From NCBI GenBank assembly GCA_038236965.1, contig JBBRZF010000025.1:1-29547 (forward strand): a stretch of 29,547 nucleotides of DNA, given 5' to 3'. This DNA comes from JBBRZF01 sp038236965. Lineage in GTDB: Bacteria > Acidobacteriota > Terriglobia > Terriglobales > Acidobacteriaceae. Position 1 is the first letter of the stretch. Each line of letters begins with the position of its first letter. Below are positions 8,492 to 16,225 of this stretch, one piece after another. The notes beneath the pieces are model-generated. The model searched no databases, was not told the origin of the DNA, and saw nothing but the letters and a program-made list of their open reading frames with translations. The position numbers were made by a program, and so were the translations under genes.

Positions 8492-8676
8492 GGAAAAGCT
8501 CTGGTCCGTTCTGTAAGCGTTGGAGTAGCGCTGATTCTAACAACTTCGGCGCGGCGAGGCAGTATTATCTTGCGTGCCTGTATTGGCAGGCGCCCGCAAC
8601 TCGGTTTTGTTGCCCTGTGAGGCATCGCTCATTTAGGCTGGTGTTTCTTAGCAATAGTCGTTGTTCATGAGGACTC

Positions 8677-10389
8677 ATGGCTGACCGTAAAACTTCTCCT
8701 GCCCCCGCTGATGTGATCGCAAACGTCATCGCCAGCAAACTGAACCCCAAGCCCGCGCGATTTGAAAACAATCAACGCGAACTGGCGCACAAGGTTACCG
8801 AGATCCGAAACGAAGAAGAAAAGATCCGCGAAGGCGGCGGCGCGAAGGCCATCGAATCGCAGCACAAGAAAAACCGCCTGACCGCGCGCGAACGCCTGAA
8901 TCTTCTGTTGGACCCAGGCGTGGAGTTTTTCGAGCTGGGTATGTATGCCGCCTATGAGATGTACGAAGAGTGGGGCGGCGCGCCTTCGGCGGGCGTAATC
9001 ACCGGACTGGGACGCGTACACGACCGTCTCTTCATGATCATCGCCAACGATGCGACGGTGAAGGCCGGAGCCTTCTTCCCGATGACGGCGAAGAAAGTTA
9101 TTCGCGCACAGAATATCGCCATCGACAATCATTTGCCGACCATCTACCTGGTGGATTCCGCCGGCGTGTTCCTGCCCCTTCAAGAAGATGTATTCCCGGA
9201 CACCGATGATTTCGGTCGCGTCTTCCGCAACAACGCGGTGATGTCGGCGATGGGCATTCCGCAGATAACCGCCATCATGGGCATGTGCGTTGCGGGCGGC
9301 GCGTATCTGCCGGTGATGTGCGACCACATCCTGATGACCGAGGGCAGCGGATTGTTTCTTGCCGGACCGGCGCTGGTGCAGGCGGCCATCGGGCAGAAAG
9401 TTTCCGCCGAAGACCTGGGCGGCGCCACTATGCACAGCGAGATAAGCGGCACGGTGGACTACAAGGAACCGAACGACGAAGCCTGCATTTTGCGCATACG
9501 TTCTCTGGTGGACAAGATGGGCTATCGCACTCCTGGGCCCTTCCATCGCTCGGAGACCGTGGAGCCTCCGGCGTATCCGGCGGAAGACCTTTACGGCATC
9601 TACGAGAACGACGTTTCCAAGCCGTACGACATGAAAGAGATCATTGCGCGCGTCGTCGACGGAAGCCGCTTCGACGAGTACAAGCCGGATTACGGCGAGA
9701 CGCTTCTCTGCGGATATGCGCGCATCGACGGCTATGCGGTGGGCATCGTCGCGAACCAGAAGCAACACGTTCAGCAGATAGACCACCAGGGCAACAAGCG
9801 CGTGGAATTCGGTGGCGTCATCTATACCGAGTCGGCGGAAAAGGCGGCACGGTTCGTCATGGACTGCAACCAGAACCTTATCCCGCTGGTCTTCCTGCAT
9901 GATGTCAACGGATTCATGGTGGGACGCGACGCGGAGTGGACGGGAATCATCCGCGCGGGGGCAAAGATGGTCAACGCGGTCTCGAATTCGGTGGTACCGA
10001 AGATAACGGTGATCATCGGCGGATCATTCGGCGCGGGACATTATGCGATGTGCGGCAAGGCATATGATCCGCGCTTCGTATTCGCCTGGCCGAGCGCGCG
10101 CTACGCGGTGATGAGCGGAGATGCGGCGGCAGCCACGCTCGTGGAGATCAAAGTAAAACAGCTTGAACGAAGCGGCCAGAAGATCTCGGACGATGACCGC
10201 AACAAATTATTGGACGAAACCAGGGCGACCTACACGCGACAGATGGATCCGCGTTATGGGGCGGCCCGGCTGTGGGTGGACCGCATTATCGATCCCATGG
10301 AAACACGAGAAGCGATCACCTGGGCCCTGCGCGCGGCGAGACACAATCCGGATGTGCCGAAATTCAGCGTTGGAATCCTGCAGACCTAA
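8677..10389 (+). CDS. mccB: acyl-CoA carboxylase carboxyltransferase beta subunit, methylcrotonyl-CoA type
   Basis: A 570-aa biotin-dependent carboxyltransferase with two crotonase-fold halves. The first half holds NRLTARERLNLLLDPG (66-81) and VMSAMGIPQITAIMGMCVAG (188-207), followed by the GGAY oxyanion-hole turn (207-210). The second half holds DVNGFMVGRDAEWTGIIR and GGSFGAGHYAMCGKAYDPRF. The LPLQEDVFPDTDDFGR segment resembles 3-methylcrotonyl-CoA carboxylase beta (LiuB/MccB) rather than the propionyl-CoA enzymes, where this part differs. The neighbouring HMG-CoA lyase and hydratase support a role in leucine catabolism. GAGGA sits about 5 bases before the ATG. The biotin-carboxylase/biotin-carrier partner is not in this window. 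A geranyl-CoA or other branched acyl-CoA substrate is the main alternative. Confidence 0.88.
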   Translation: MADRKTSPAPADVIANVIASKLNPKPARFENNQRELAHKVTEIRNEEEKIREGGGAKAIESQHKKNRLTARERLNLLLDPGVEFFELGMYAAYEMYEEWGGAPSAGVITGLGRVHDRLFMIIANDATVKAGAFFPMTAKKVIRAQNIAIDNHLPTIYLVDSAGVFLPLQEDVFPDTDDFGRVFRNNAVMSAMGIPQITAIMGMCVAGGAYLPVMCDHILMTEGSGLFLAGPALVQAAIGQKVSAEDLGGATMHSEISGTVDYKEPNDEACILRIRSLVDKMGYRTPGPFHRSETVEPPAYPAEDLYGIYENDVSKPYDMKEIIARVVDGSRFDEYKPDYGETLLCGYARIDGYAVGIVANQKQHVQQIDHQGNKRVEFGGVIYTESAEKAARFVMDCNQNLIPLVFLHDVNGFMVGRDAEWTGIIRAGAKMVNAVSNSVVPKITVIIGGSFGAGHYAMCGKAYDPRFVFAWPSARYAVMSGDAAAATLVEIKVKQLERSGQKISDDDRNKLLDETRATYTRQMDPRYGAARLWVDRIIDPMETREAITWALRAARHNPDVPKFSVGILQT

Positions 10390-10411
10390 TTAGCTGCGTA
10401 CGCAAGTTCAC

Positions 10412-10440
10412 AATGCCTCGCAGCCTGCGAGGCATTTCTT
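10412..10440 (+). terminator. intrinsic terminator after mccB
   Basis: Perfect 11-bp stem AATGCCTCGCA / TGCGAGGCATT with a GCC loop, followed by TCTTG. It lies between the carboxylase stop and the convergent LuxR-type regulator. The 3' side on + is mildly T-rich; the - side is not. Confidence 0.7.
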
Positions 10441-10442
10441 GT

Positions 10443-11084
10443 TCAAGCCACAATACAGCGGGCCCTCGCATATTCGATCAGGGTCTTGCGCGTATGAAGT
10501 TGAAGCTTCTCGCCGATGCGTGTGCGATAGCTCTCCACGGTCTTTACGCTGACTTTCAGTGCGACTGCGATCTCTTTGTAGGTCTGCCCGGCGGCGATTA
10601 TGGAAAGCACCTGTTTTTCGCGCGGTGTGAGTTCCACGTTTCGTCCGGCGGTGGCCCCGGATTCGAGCACAGTCATAAAGACGTCGCTCAGGTTGGGGTC
10701 GATATAACGATGTCCGTTGTGAACAGCGCGCAGTGCACCAATAAGATGATGAGTATCCGCGGTCTTGAGGACGTATCCCGAAGCTCCGGCAACCATGAAC
10801 ATTCGAATGGCTATGTCGTCCGGATGACGAAGGAGCACAACGATGCGCAGATGGGCGATCCTCCGCCGGAGACTTTCGACCAGGTGGAGAATGTCATGGC
10901 GTTGAGAATCGAGTTCGACGAGCAAAACGTCCGGCGGATACGAAAACTCCAAAGGAGATTGTTCCGAGGAGATGCAACCAATTACTTCGAAACTTGGTTC
11001 GTTGCGAATAGCGTTTGAGAGAGCGGCGCAAGACGAATTGAGGGTACTCGCAATAAGAATCCGGATATTGGACTTTGAGGACAC
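10443..11084 (-). CDS. NarL/LuxR-type regulator with degenerate receiver domain
   Basis: A 213-aa two-domain regulator. Residues 7-125 have a response-regulator fold, and residues 150-210 a LuxR helix-turn-helix (ELTPREKQVLSIIAAGQTYK, then VKTVESYRTRI). The receiver lacks the phosphorylation site. The usual acidic pair after the first strand is S13-T14, the acceptor aspartate is E57 (PDVLLVELD), and the Thr/Ser of the fourth strand is Leu in VVLLRHPDD. The lysine in GYVLK is kept. It is therefore probably not switched by ordinary aspartyl phosphorylation. The start is GTG at 11084, chosen for the strong AGGAAGG 7 bases upstream. No kinase is adjacent. It lies between mccB and the HMG-CoA lyase gene, so control of that catabolic block is possible but unproven. 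Confidence 0.9.
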   Translation of the reverse strand: MSSKSNIRILIASTLNSSCAALSNAIRNEPSFEVIGCISSEQSPLEFSYPPDVLLVELDSQRHDILHLVESLRRRIAHLRIVVLLRHPDDIAIRMFMVAGASGYVLKTADTHHLIGALRAVHNGHRYIDPNLSDVFMTVLESGATAGRNVELTPREKQVLSIIAAGQTYKEIAVALKVSVKTVESYRTRIGEKLQLHTRKTLIEYARARCIVA

Positions 11085-11094
11085 TTTAAAACCT

Positions 11095-11106
11095 TCCTAG
11101 CTAGGA
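11095..11106 (-). promoter_or_regulatory. 12-bp perfect palindrome overlapping the regulator's ribosome site
   Basis: TCCTAGCTAGGA is a perfect palindrome 11-22 bases before the GTG of the LuxR-type gene. Its right half on the - strand runs into the AGGAAGG ribosome site. A protein bound here would lie in the leader or promoter; autoregulation is one possibility. A 12-bp palindrome can also occur by chance. Confidence 0.35.
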
Positions 11107-11413
11107 GAGGAGACCTCCGGCATTTACGTCTTCGGCGGAATTTCTTTCGCGTGGGGGACGCGGCCGTTTGAGTCGGTAGAGGCATATTAGCCGCAGCCAC
11201 TCTCTTCCGCACGTAACTTAAGTACCCAAGAGAGTGCTCGAATTACCGGCATCTTAGTGGGGTCTACGCTTCGAGGGTGTTAACTGAAAGTGATAATCGT
11301 CACGGCCCGCCTCGTTGAAGTTGCACGATATGGGCATCTTGTAAGATGGATGGCGACAGATATTTGAACGTCCAGTTCGAGAATTCATTCCCAATGAACT
11401 CAGAGCACCGAAA
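11107..11413. other. divergent intergenic region with an inverted repeat
   Basis: About 300 bp between the LuxR-type regulator (-) and the HMG-CoA lyase gene (+), with no credible ORF. It holds a small dyad, CATCTT-GT-AAGATG, at 11335-11348, 66 bases before the lyase ATG. I found no convincing -35/-10 pair; TTGCAC with TAAGAT has too short a spacer (15). Promoters for both genes should be here. Confidence 0.4.
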
Positions 11414-12280
11414 ATGAACGACACAATCAAGCTGATCGAGTGCCCGCGCGATGCGTGGCAAGGTATGGTCGGGCAGATTCCGACGGCTAGGAAGGCGCAA
11501 TATCTGCGCGCACTGGTGGGAGCGGGTTTCAAGCACGTGGACGCCGCAAGCTTTGTCTCTCCCAAAGCCGTGCCGCAGATGTCGGACAGCGAAGCCGTTC
11601 TTGCCGAACTCGACCCTCCGGACGACGTTGAGGTCATCGGCATCGTGGTGAATGAAAAAGGGGCGGAGCGCGCCATCGCTACGAATGCGGTGAAGACGCT
11701 TGGGTTTCCTTATTCCGTCTCGGAGACGTTTTTGCGCCGCAATCAAAAGCAGACGGCGGAAGAGAATTACGAATCGCTGGAGGCCATCAAGAAACTCGCC
11801 GACGATGCCGGACTCGACATGGTGGTGTACATCAGCATGGCATTCGGTAATCCGTATGGCGATGCGTGGTCCGTCCAAGAAGTCTTGCTGGCGATTGAAA
11901 ACATCAGCGACATGGAAGTGAAATCGATCTCGTTGGCCGATACGGTCGGCGTGGCCACCGCTCAACAGATTGCGGAGCTGGTGGCCCCGGCAGTAGAACA
12001 GTATCCGGGATACGACCTTGGGGTTCACATGCATTCCACCAGGGCGGACGCGGCGGCCAAGGTTGAGGCCGCCTACACAGCCGGAGCGAGGCGCTTCGAT
12101 TCAGCACTGGCCGGATTGGGCGGATGCCCGTTTGCGCAAGATTCACTGATGGGAAATATCCCGACAGAGATCGTGCTGGAAACGCTGGCAAAACTTGGCG
12201 CGAAACTTCCGCCGCTGAAGTCGCTTGATTCCCTATTAGCTCTAAGCAAAGAAATCGCCGCTGACCATGCGACCGAATAG
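11414..12280 (+). CDS. mvaB: hydroxymethylglutaryl-CoA lyase-like protein
   Basis: A 288-aa TIM-barrel lyase of the HMGL family, which cleaves HMG-CoA to acetyl-CoA and acetoacetate as the last step of leucine breakdown. Visible landmarks are ECPRDAWQ (9-16), the catalytic R-D and Q of the first strand; HVDAASFVSPKAVPQM (the substrate pocket); SLADTVG; the metal-binding LGVHMHST; and the signature GLGGCPFA with the catalytic cysteine at C238. The first motif reads PRDAWQ where most lyases have PRDGLQ; R, D and Q are kept. The HxH motif reads HMHST rather than HCHDT. These differences leave open a related acyl-CoA lyase substrate. The carboxylase upstream and hydratase downstream support the leucine assignment. 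Confidence 0.86.
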   Translation: MNDTIKLIECPRDAWQGMVGQIPTARKAQYLRALVGAGFKHVDAASFVSPKAVPQMSDSEAVLAELDPPDDVEVIGIVVNEKGAERAIATNAVKTLGFPYSVSETFLRRNQKQTAEENYESLEAIKKLADDAGLDMVVYISMAFGNPYGDAWSVQEVLLAIENISDMEVKSISLADTVGVATAQQIAELVAPAVEQYPGYDLGVHMHSTRADAAAKVEAAYTAGARRFDSALAGLGGCPFAQDSLMGNIPTEIVLETLAKLGAKLPPLKSLDSLLALSKEIAADHATE

Positions 12281-12382
12281 ATTGCATTGATGACGGACGA
12301 GAAGACAATCGTGGAACAGTTTGATATCCGGCGATAGCCCGGTCGATTGCCGATTCTGGAAGCGCACGATTACACTCACAGC

Positions 12383-13165
12383 ATGGCATTCACTACGCTA
12401 ACGCTCGCGTACGACGGTCCTGTAGCAACCATCACCTTCCATCGCCCGGAGAAGCGCAACGCGATCAGCTACGACCTGATCGACGAACTGCTGCGCGCAC
12501 TGAACGAGGTGGAGCAATCCGCTGCGCGTGTACTGGTGCTGACCGGCGCAGGCAAGGCGTTCTGTTCAGGGATGGACCTCGACAACCTGAAGTCGATCAC
12601 AGCGCGGACCGGGGAAGACAACCTGAAGGACTCGCAGACGATGGGACTTTTGTTTCGCTCCATCTACGAGTTCCCTCGCCCGACGATTGCCGCAGTGAAC
12701 GGACCAGCCATCGCAGGCGGATGCGGCATCGCTACGCTGTGCGACTTTACTCTGGCCTCCGCGGAAGCGAAGTTTGGATATACGGAAGTGCGTATCGGAT
12801 TCCTTCCGGCTATCGTTTCCACGTTCCTGCTGAGGCAGGTGGGCGAGAAGCATGCGCGCGACCTTTTGCTGACAGGCCGGATCATCTCGGCGGAAGAAGC
12901 CTACCGCATGGGACTGGTGAGCGAAGTCGTGCTCCCATCGCAATTGATGGAACGCACCAGGGAACTTGCCGCGCAGCTGATGGAGAACTCTCCGGCATCG
13001 CTGGCGGCGACGAAGACGCTGCTGACGGGCTACTCCTTTGACGAATTGAATACGCGGATTCGTGCCGCGGCGGATGCGAATGCGCGGATAAGGGCGACCG
13101 AGGATTTCCGCGAAGGGGTAAGCTCGTTCCTGGAAAAACGGAAGCCAAAGTGGAGCGGAGAATAG
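12383..13165 (+). CDS. enoyl-CoA hydratase/isomerase family protein, probable methylglutaconyl-CoA hydratase
   Basis: A crotonase-fold protein of about 260 aa. The CoA/oxyanion-hole motifs are AGKAFCSGMDL and NGPAIAGGCGIATLCDFTLA, followed by KFGYTEVRIGFLPA and LLTGRIISAEEAYRMGLV. The glutamate of the second site (YTE) is present; the first catalytic glutamate of classic hydratases (GGCE) is glycine here (GGCG). It may therefore use a single-acid mechanism or act as an isomerase or hydrolase. Placed after the carboxylase and lyase genes, the best guess is hydration of 3-methylglutaconyl-CoA. The ATG at 12383 gives the usual family N-terminus; an in-frame TTG at 12347 would add 12 residues. 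The gap to the lyase gene is 102 bp, and no Shine-Dalgarno is obvious. Confidence 0.87.
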   Translation: MAFTTLTLAYDGPVATITFHRPEKRNAISYDLIDELLRALNEVEQSAARVLVLTGAGKAFCSGMDLDNLKSITARTGEDNLKDSQTMGLLFRSIYEFPRPTIAAVNGPAIAGGCGIATLCDFTLASAEAKFGYTEVRIGFLPAIVSTFLLRQVGEKHARDLLLTGRIISAEEAYRMGLVSEVVLPSQLMERTRELAAQLMENSPASLAATKTLLTGYSFDELNTRIRAAADANARIRATEDFREGVSSFLEKRKPKWSGE

Positions 13166-13181
13166 CTCGAGGTGGTGATTT

Positions 13182-13213
13182 AACCAGAAACCAGGAACTA
13201 GGGACCAGGAACC
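13182..13213 (+). repeat. heptamer tandem repeat (AACCAGG)n
   Basis: Four and a half 7-bp units in a row: AACCAGA, AACCAGG, AACTAGG, GACCAGG, AACC. They lie in the 95-bp gap between the hydratase and thioesterase genes. A stretch of this kind can vary in copy number by slippage. It is not part of any credible coding frame. Confidence 0.75.
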
Positions 13214-13260
13214 CGCTTCCCCGCTGATACACTGGAGTCATCTGCACCCAGGAGATTTCG

Positions 13261-13695
13261 TTGACTCCCCACAATAGTCCTGACGCCAAGGTCAGTGAAG
13301 CGCGCTTGCGAGTTCGCTATGCGGAAACCGATCAGATGGGCGTTGTCTATCATTCCAACTTCATCATCTGGTTCGAAGTAGGGCGCGTGGAATTGCTGCG
13401 CCAACTCGGCTATACCTATAAGGAGATGGAAGCGGACGGCGTTGTTCTGCCGGTGGTGGAAGTTCGGTGCCGGTATAAATCTCCGGCTCATTATGACGAT
13501 GAGATCACCGTTCGCACGAAGATGCAGAATCTGCGCGGTTCGCTGATCCAGTTCGGATACGAGCTGGTGCGCGTGAGCGACGGCATACTGGTGGCCGAAG
13601 GCGAGACCACCCACATCGTGGCCGACACGCAGATGAAGCGCGGTACCCTGCCCGACAAATATCTTGTCCCGTTCCAAAAGGCGATGGGGCTTTAA
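13261..13695 (+). CDS. YbgC/4HBT-family acyl-CoA thioesterase
   Basis: A 144-aa hot-dog-fold thioesterase that hydrolyses acyl-CoA. The YbgC-type active site is RYAETDQMGVVYHSNF, with the aspartate in the TDQMG loop, followed by WFEVGRVELLRQLGY along the long helix. The start is TTG at 13261, with AGGAG about 6 bases upstream; no in-frame ATG lies near the N-terminus. It is 85 bp before the histidine ammonia-lyase start and 95 bp after the hydratase. A stand-alone copy away from tol-pal genes, beside acyl-CoA genes, suggests release of free acids or CoA from acyl-CoA intermediates, but the substrate is not known. Confidence 0.88.
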   Translation: MTPHNSPDAKVSEARLRVRYAETDQMGVVYHSNFIIWFEVGRVELLRQLGYTYKEMEADGVVLPVVEVRCRYKSPAHYDDEITVRTKMQNLRGSLIQFGYELVRVSDGILVAEGETTHIVADTQMKRGTLPDKYLVPFQKAMGL

Positions 13696-13780
13696 ACAGC
13701 GCGCCGCCAAACGCAACGCGCATCAGCAGCGAAACTGTTCCACACCAAAGCGCCCATCGAGCGCATGGAAGCAAATCCTT

Positions 13781-15346
13781 ATGAATCCTGTTCATATCAA
13801 TGGCAACGACCTTTCGTTAGAAGATTTCGCGCAAGTGGTGCTGGAGCGTCGTCCGGTGCTGTTGGATTCGAATGCGCGGCAGGCAGTGGAACGCGCACGC
13901 GCCGTGGTGGACGACCTGGTCGAGAACGACAGGCTGGCCTACGCGATCACGACCGGTGTGGGACAACTCAGTGATGTGCGGATCTCCGGCACACAGGTGC
14001 AGGAGTTGCAGGTCAACTTGGTGCGCTCACACGCGGTCGGCGTGGGCGAACCGCTGACGGAAGCAGAGTCGCGCGCGATGATGCTGCTGCGAGCGAACTC
14101 GCTGGCCAAAGGCTTCAGCGGCGTACGCACAGTGGTCATCGACACCCTTTGCGAGATGCTGACGCGCGGCGTACATCCGGTGATTCCCTCGCAAGGTTCG
14201 GTTGGAGCGTCGGGCGATCTCGCGCCGCTTTCGCATCTGGCGGCGGTACTCATCGGCGAGGGCGAAGCGTGGTTCGAAGGCAAACGTCTGGACGGCGCAG
14301 ACGCGATGCGAAAAGCTGGCATCAAGCCCATCACACTGCAAGCCAAGGAAGCAATCTCGCTGATCAACGGAACGCAAGCCATGCTGGCTGTGGGCGCGCT
14401 CTCGATATTGCAGGCGGAACGACTGGCGGATACGGCCGACGTATTGGGCGCGATGTCGCTGGACGCGTTGCGCGGAACCGATGTGGCCTTCGACGAACGA
14501 ATCCATCGCGTGCGCCCGCATGCGGGACAGTCGCTGGTGGCGGCGAATCTGCGGAAACTACTTCAGGGTAGTTCCATCCGCGAGTCGCACAGCGGCCCGG
14601 AGTGCAAGAAGGTGCAGGACGCGTACTCGATGCGCTGCATGCCGCAAGTACACGGCGCCGTGCGCGACACGCTCGCGTATGCGCGCTCAGTTTTCGAAAT
14701 CGAGATGAACTCGGCGGTCGATAATCCGCTGGTGTTCGTAAAAGAAAAGAAGGTAGGCGATAAGCCGGCTAAACCGGGCGAGGCGACGCTGGGCGACGTC
14801 ATCTCCGGCGGCAATTTCCACGGAGAGCCGCTGGCCTTCGCGCTGGACTACATGGCCATCGCATTGTCTGCGCTGGCCGGAATCAGCGAACGCCGCCTGG
14901 AGCGGTTGGTGAATCCTTCACTCAATGAAGGTCTGCCTCCATTCCTCGCGCCCGGTGCGGGACTGAACTCGGGCTTCATGATGCCGCAAGTTACAGCGGC
15001 GGCCCTGGTGAGCGAGAACAAAGTGTGGGCGCATCCGGCTTCGGTGGATTCCATCACCACCAGCGGCAATAAGGAAGATTTCGTTTCCATGGGCATGACT
15101 TCGGCGATCAAACTGCGCCGCATCCTCATGAACACGACGAACGTGCTGGCCATTGAAGCGTTGGCGGCGGCGCAGGCTCTCGACCTGCTCGCTCCGGTGA
15201 AGTCGAGCAAACCGTGCCAGCAGGCATTGGCGGCCATCCGAAAGGTATCTCCGATGATGGAGAAAGACCGTTCCCTCGCGCCGGACTTCGTGAAGGTTGC
15301 CGACATCATCACACGCGGGGAGATTGCATTGGCTTTGCCAAAGTAG
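13781..15346 (+). CDS. hutH: histidine ammonia-lyase
   Basis: A 521-aa aromatic amino acid ammonia-lyase. The MIO cofactor forms from A143-S144-G145 inside GSVGASGDLAPLSH. Y54 (AYAITTG) and the S-H pair at 83-84 (NLVRSHAVG) match Y53 and H83 of the Pseudomonas histidine enzyme; plant and fungal phenylalanine lyases have F-L at the latter site. NKEDFVSMG keeps the glutamate of the NQEDHVSMG block but has K and F for Q and H. A lysine-rich insertion follows DNPLVF (about residues 325-345). It deaminates histidine to urocanate. The ATG at 13781 is preferred over an in-frame TTG at 13664 that would overlap the thioesterase. No hutU, hutI or hutG is adjacent. Confidence 0.88.
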   Translation: MNPVHINGNDLSLEDFAQVVLERRPVLLDSNARQAVERARAVVDDLVENDRLAYAITTGVGQLSDVRISGTQVQELQVNLVRSHAVGVGEPLTEAESRAMMLLRANSLAKGFSGVRTVVIDTLCEMLTRGVHPVIPSQGSVGASGDLAPLSHLAAVLIGEGEAWFEGKRLDGADAMRKAGIKPITLQAKEAISLINGTQAMLAVGALSILQAERLADTADVLGAMSLDALRGTDVAFDERIHRVRPHAGQSLVAANLRKLLQGSSIRESHSGPECKKVQDAYSMRCMPQVHGAVRDTLAYARSVFEIEMNSAVDNPLVFVKEKKVGDKPAKPGEATLGDVISGGNFHGEPLAFALDYMAIALSALAGISERRLERLVNPSLNEGLPPFLAPGAGLNSGFMMPQVTAAALVSENKVWAHPASVDSITTSGNKEDFVSMGMTSAIKLRRILMNTTNVLAIEALAAAQALDLLAPVKSSKPCQQALAAIRKVSPMMEKDRSLAPDFVKVADIITRGEIALALPK

Positions 15347-15367
15347 CTTCGAGGAATATGACAAACG

Positions 15368-15397
15368 ACGGCAGGCTTCGCGCCTGCCGTTTGTATT
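15368..15397 (+). terminator. intrinsic terminator after hutH
   Basis: Stem ACGGCAGGC / GCCTGCCGT with a TTCGC loop, followed by TTGTATTT. A further ACAAAC/GTTTGT-like extension outside the stem can lengthen it, with a small bulge. It lies 21 bp after the hutH stop. Confidence 0.75.
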
Positions 15398-15436
15398 TGC
15401 GTCGCGGAGAAACCAAGTACCGCGACGCCTGAAAAA

Positions 15437-16009
15437 TTAGGTCGCGGCCTGCGCTCCGGCGAGTCCCAACTGCTCGGCGATGGGCTTCAACGCGTCGATG
15501 CAGAAGGCGATGTGCTCGTCCAGATCGACGTCGAGTGCGGCGGCGCCGTTGATGATGTCCTCGCGCGAAATGCTGCGGGCGAAAGCTTTGTCTTTCATTT
15601 TTTTGCGCACGCTCCTGGCTTCGGCCTCTGCGAGTGACTTGCTGGGCTTGACCAGCGTCGCGGCCGTGATGAATCCGGCTAGTTCGTCGCAGGCAAACAG
15701 AGTCTTCTCCATCAGAGAATCGCGAGAGACGCCGGTGTACTCGGCGTGGCTCATGATGGCCCTGCGTATTACATCGCTCACGCCGCGCTCGGCGAGTATC
15801 TCGCTGCCGCGGAATGGATGGTCTTCCGCAGTGGGATATTTTTCGTAATCGAAGTCGTGAAGCAGTCCGACGACACCCCAGAGTTCTTCGTCTTCTTCGA
15901 ATTTCCGGGCGTAGGCACGCATGCAGGCCTCCACCGAGAGCGCGTGTTTGCGCAAGCTCTCTGATTGGGTGAACCTAGTTAGTAACTCCCATGCATCTTC
16001 GCGTTTCAT
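15437..16009 (-). CDS. HD-domain phosphohydrolase
   Basis: A 190-aa HDIG-type protein. The metal ligands are visible: H22 in LRKHALSVEACM, H51-D52 in GLLHDFDYEKYP, the following H64 in AEDHPFRGSE, and later SHAEYTGV. This stand-alone form (HDIG, about 180-190 aa) is widespread and poorly characterised; relatives act on nucleotides or phosphate esters. There is no sensor or nucleotide-binding domain. A TLFACDELAGFITAATLV helix follows the HD core, as in other members of this subgroup. It is convergent with hutH and divergent from the XRE regulator. Substrate unknown. Confidence 0.86.
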   Translation of the reverse strand: MKREDAWELLTRFTQSESLRKHALSVEACMRAYARKFEEDEELWGVVGLLHDFDYEKYPTAEDHPFRGSEILAERGVSDVIRRAIMSHAEYTGVSRDSLMEKTLFACDELAGFITAATLVKPSKSLAEAEARSVRKKMKDKAFARSISREDIINGAAALDVDLDEHIAFCIDALKPIAEQLGLAGAQAAT

Positions 16010-16024
16010 CCCTATCTTCTCCGT

Positions 16025-16068
16025 CTTTTCGCCAGATATCTTCCGGTTTCCTTCGGGTCAATCCGTGT
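16025..16068 (-). repeat. degenerate CACGGAT-type intergenic repeat, copy B
   Basis: Read on the - strand, this begins CACGGATTG and ends GGCGAAAAG, the same two ends as the sequence at 7199-7243 and with nearly the same total length. The interior differs. It lies just upstream of the HD-domain gene start. Two copies alone do not prove a repeat family. Confidence 0.38.
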
Positions 16069-16225
16069 TTCACTCCGACTTCGCGCGGAAATGACCGTAG
16101 AATTTATATTGACACCGGAAGTTCTATGCCGCAAATTTGCAATAGCTTGTGGGTTACCAGTTAGGTGCGCATCACGCTGGTTACCCTTAGGCTGGGAAAA
16201 GCCTGCTCTGGCACTCCCACAATTC

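Noticed and set aside
8665..9900. 411-aa - strand ORF
   Set aside because: Antisense to the carboxylase gene; histidine/arginine-rich shadow frame.
16091..16225. 45-residue N-terminal extension of the XRE regulator
   Set aside because: No recognisable features, and the zinc ribbon begins right after the ATG at 16226.
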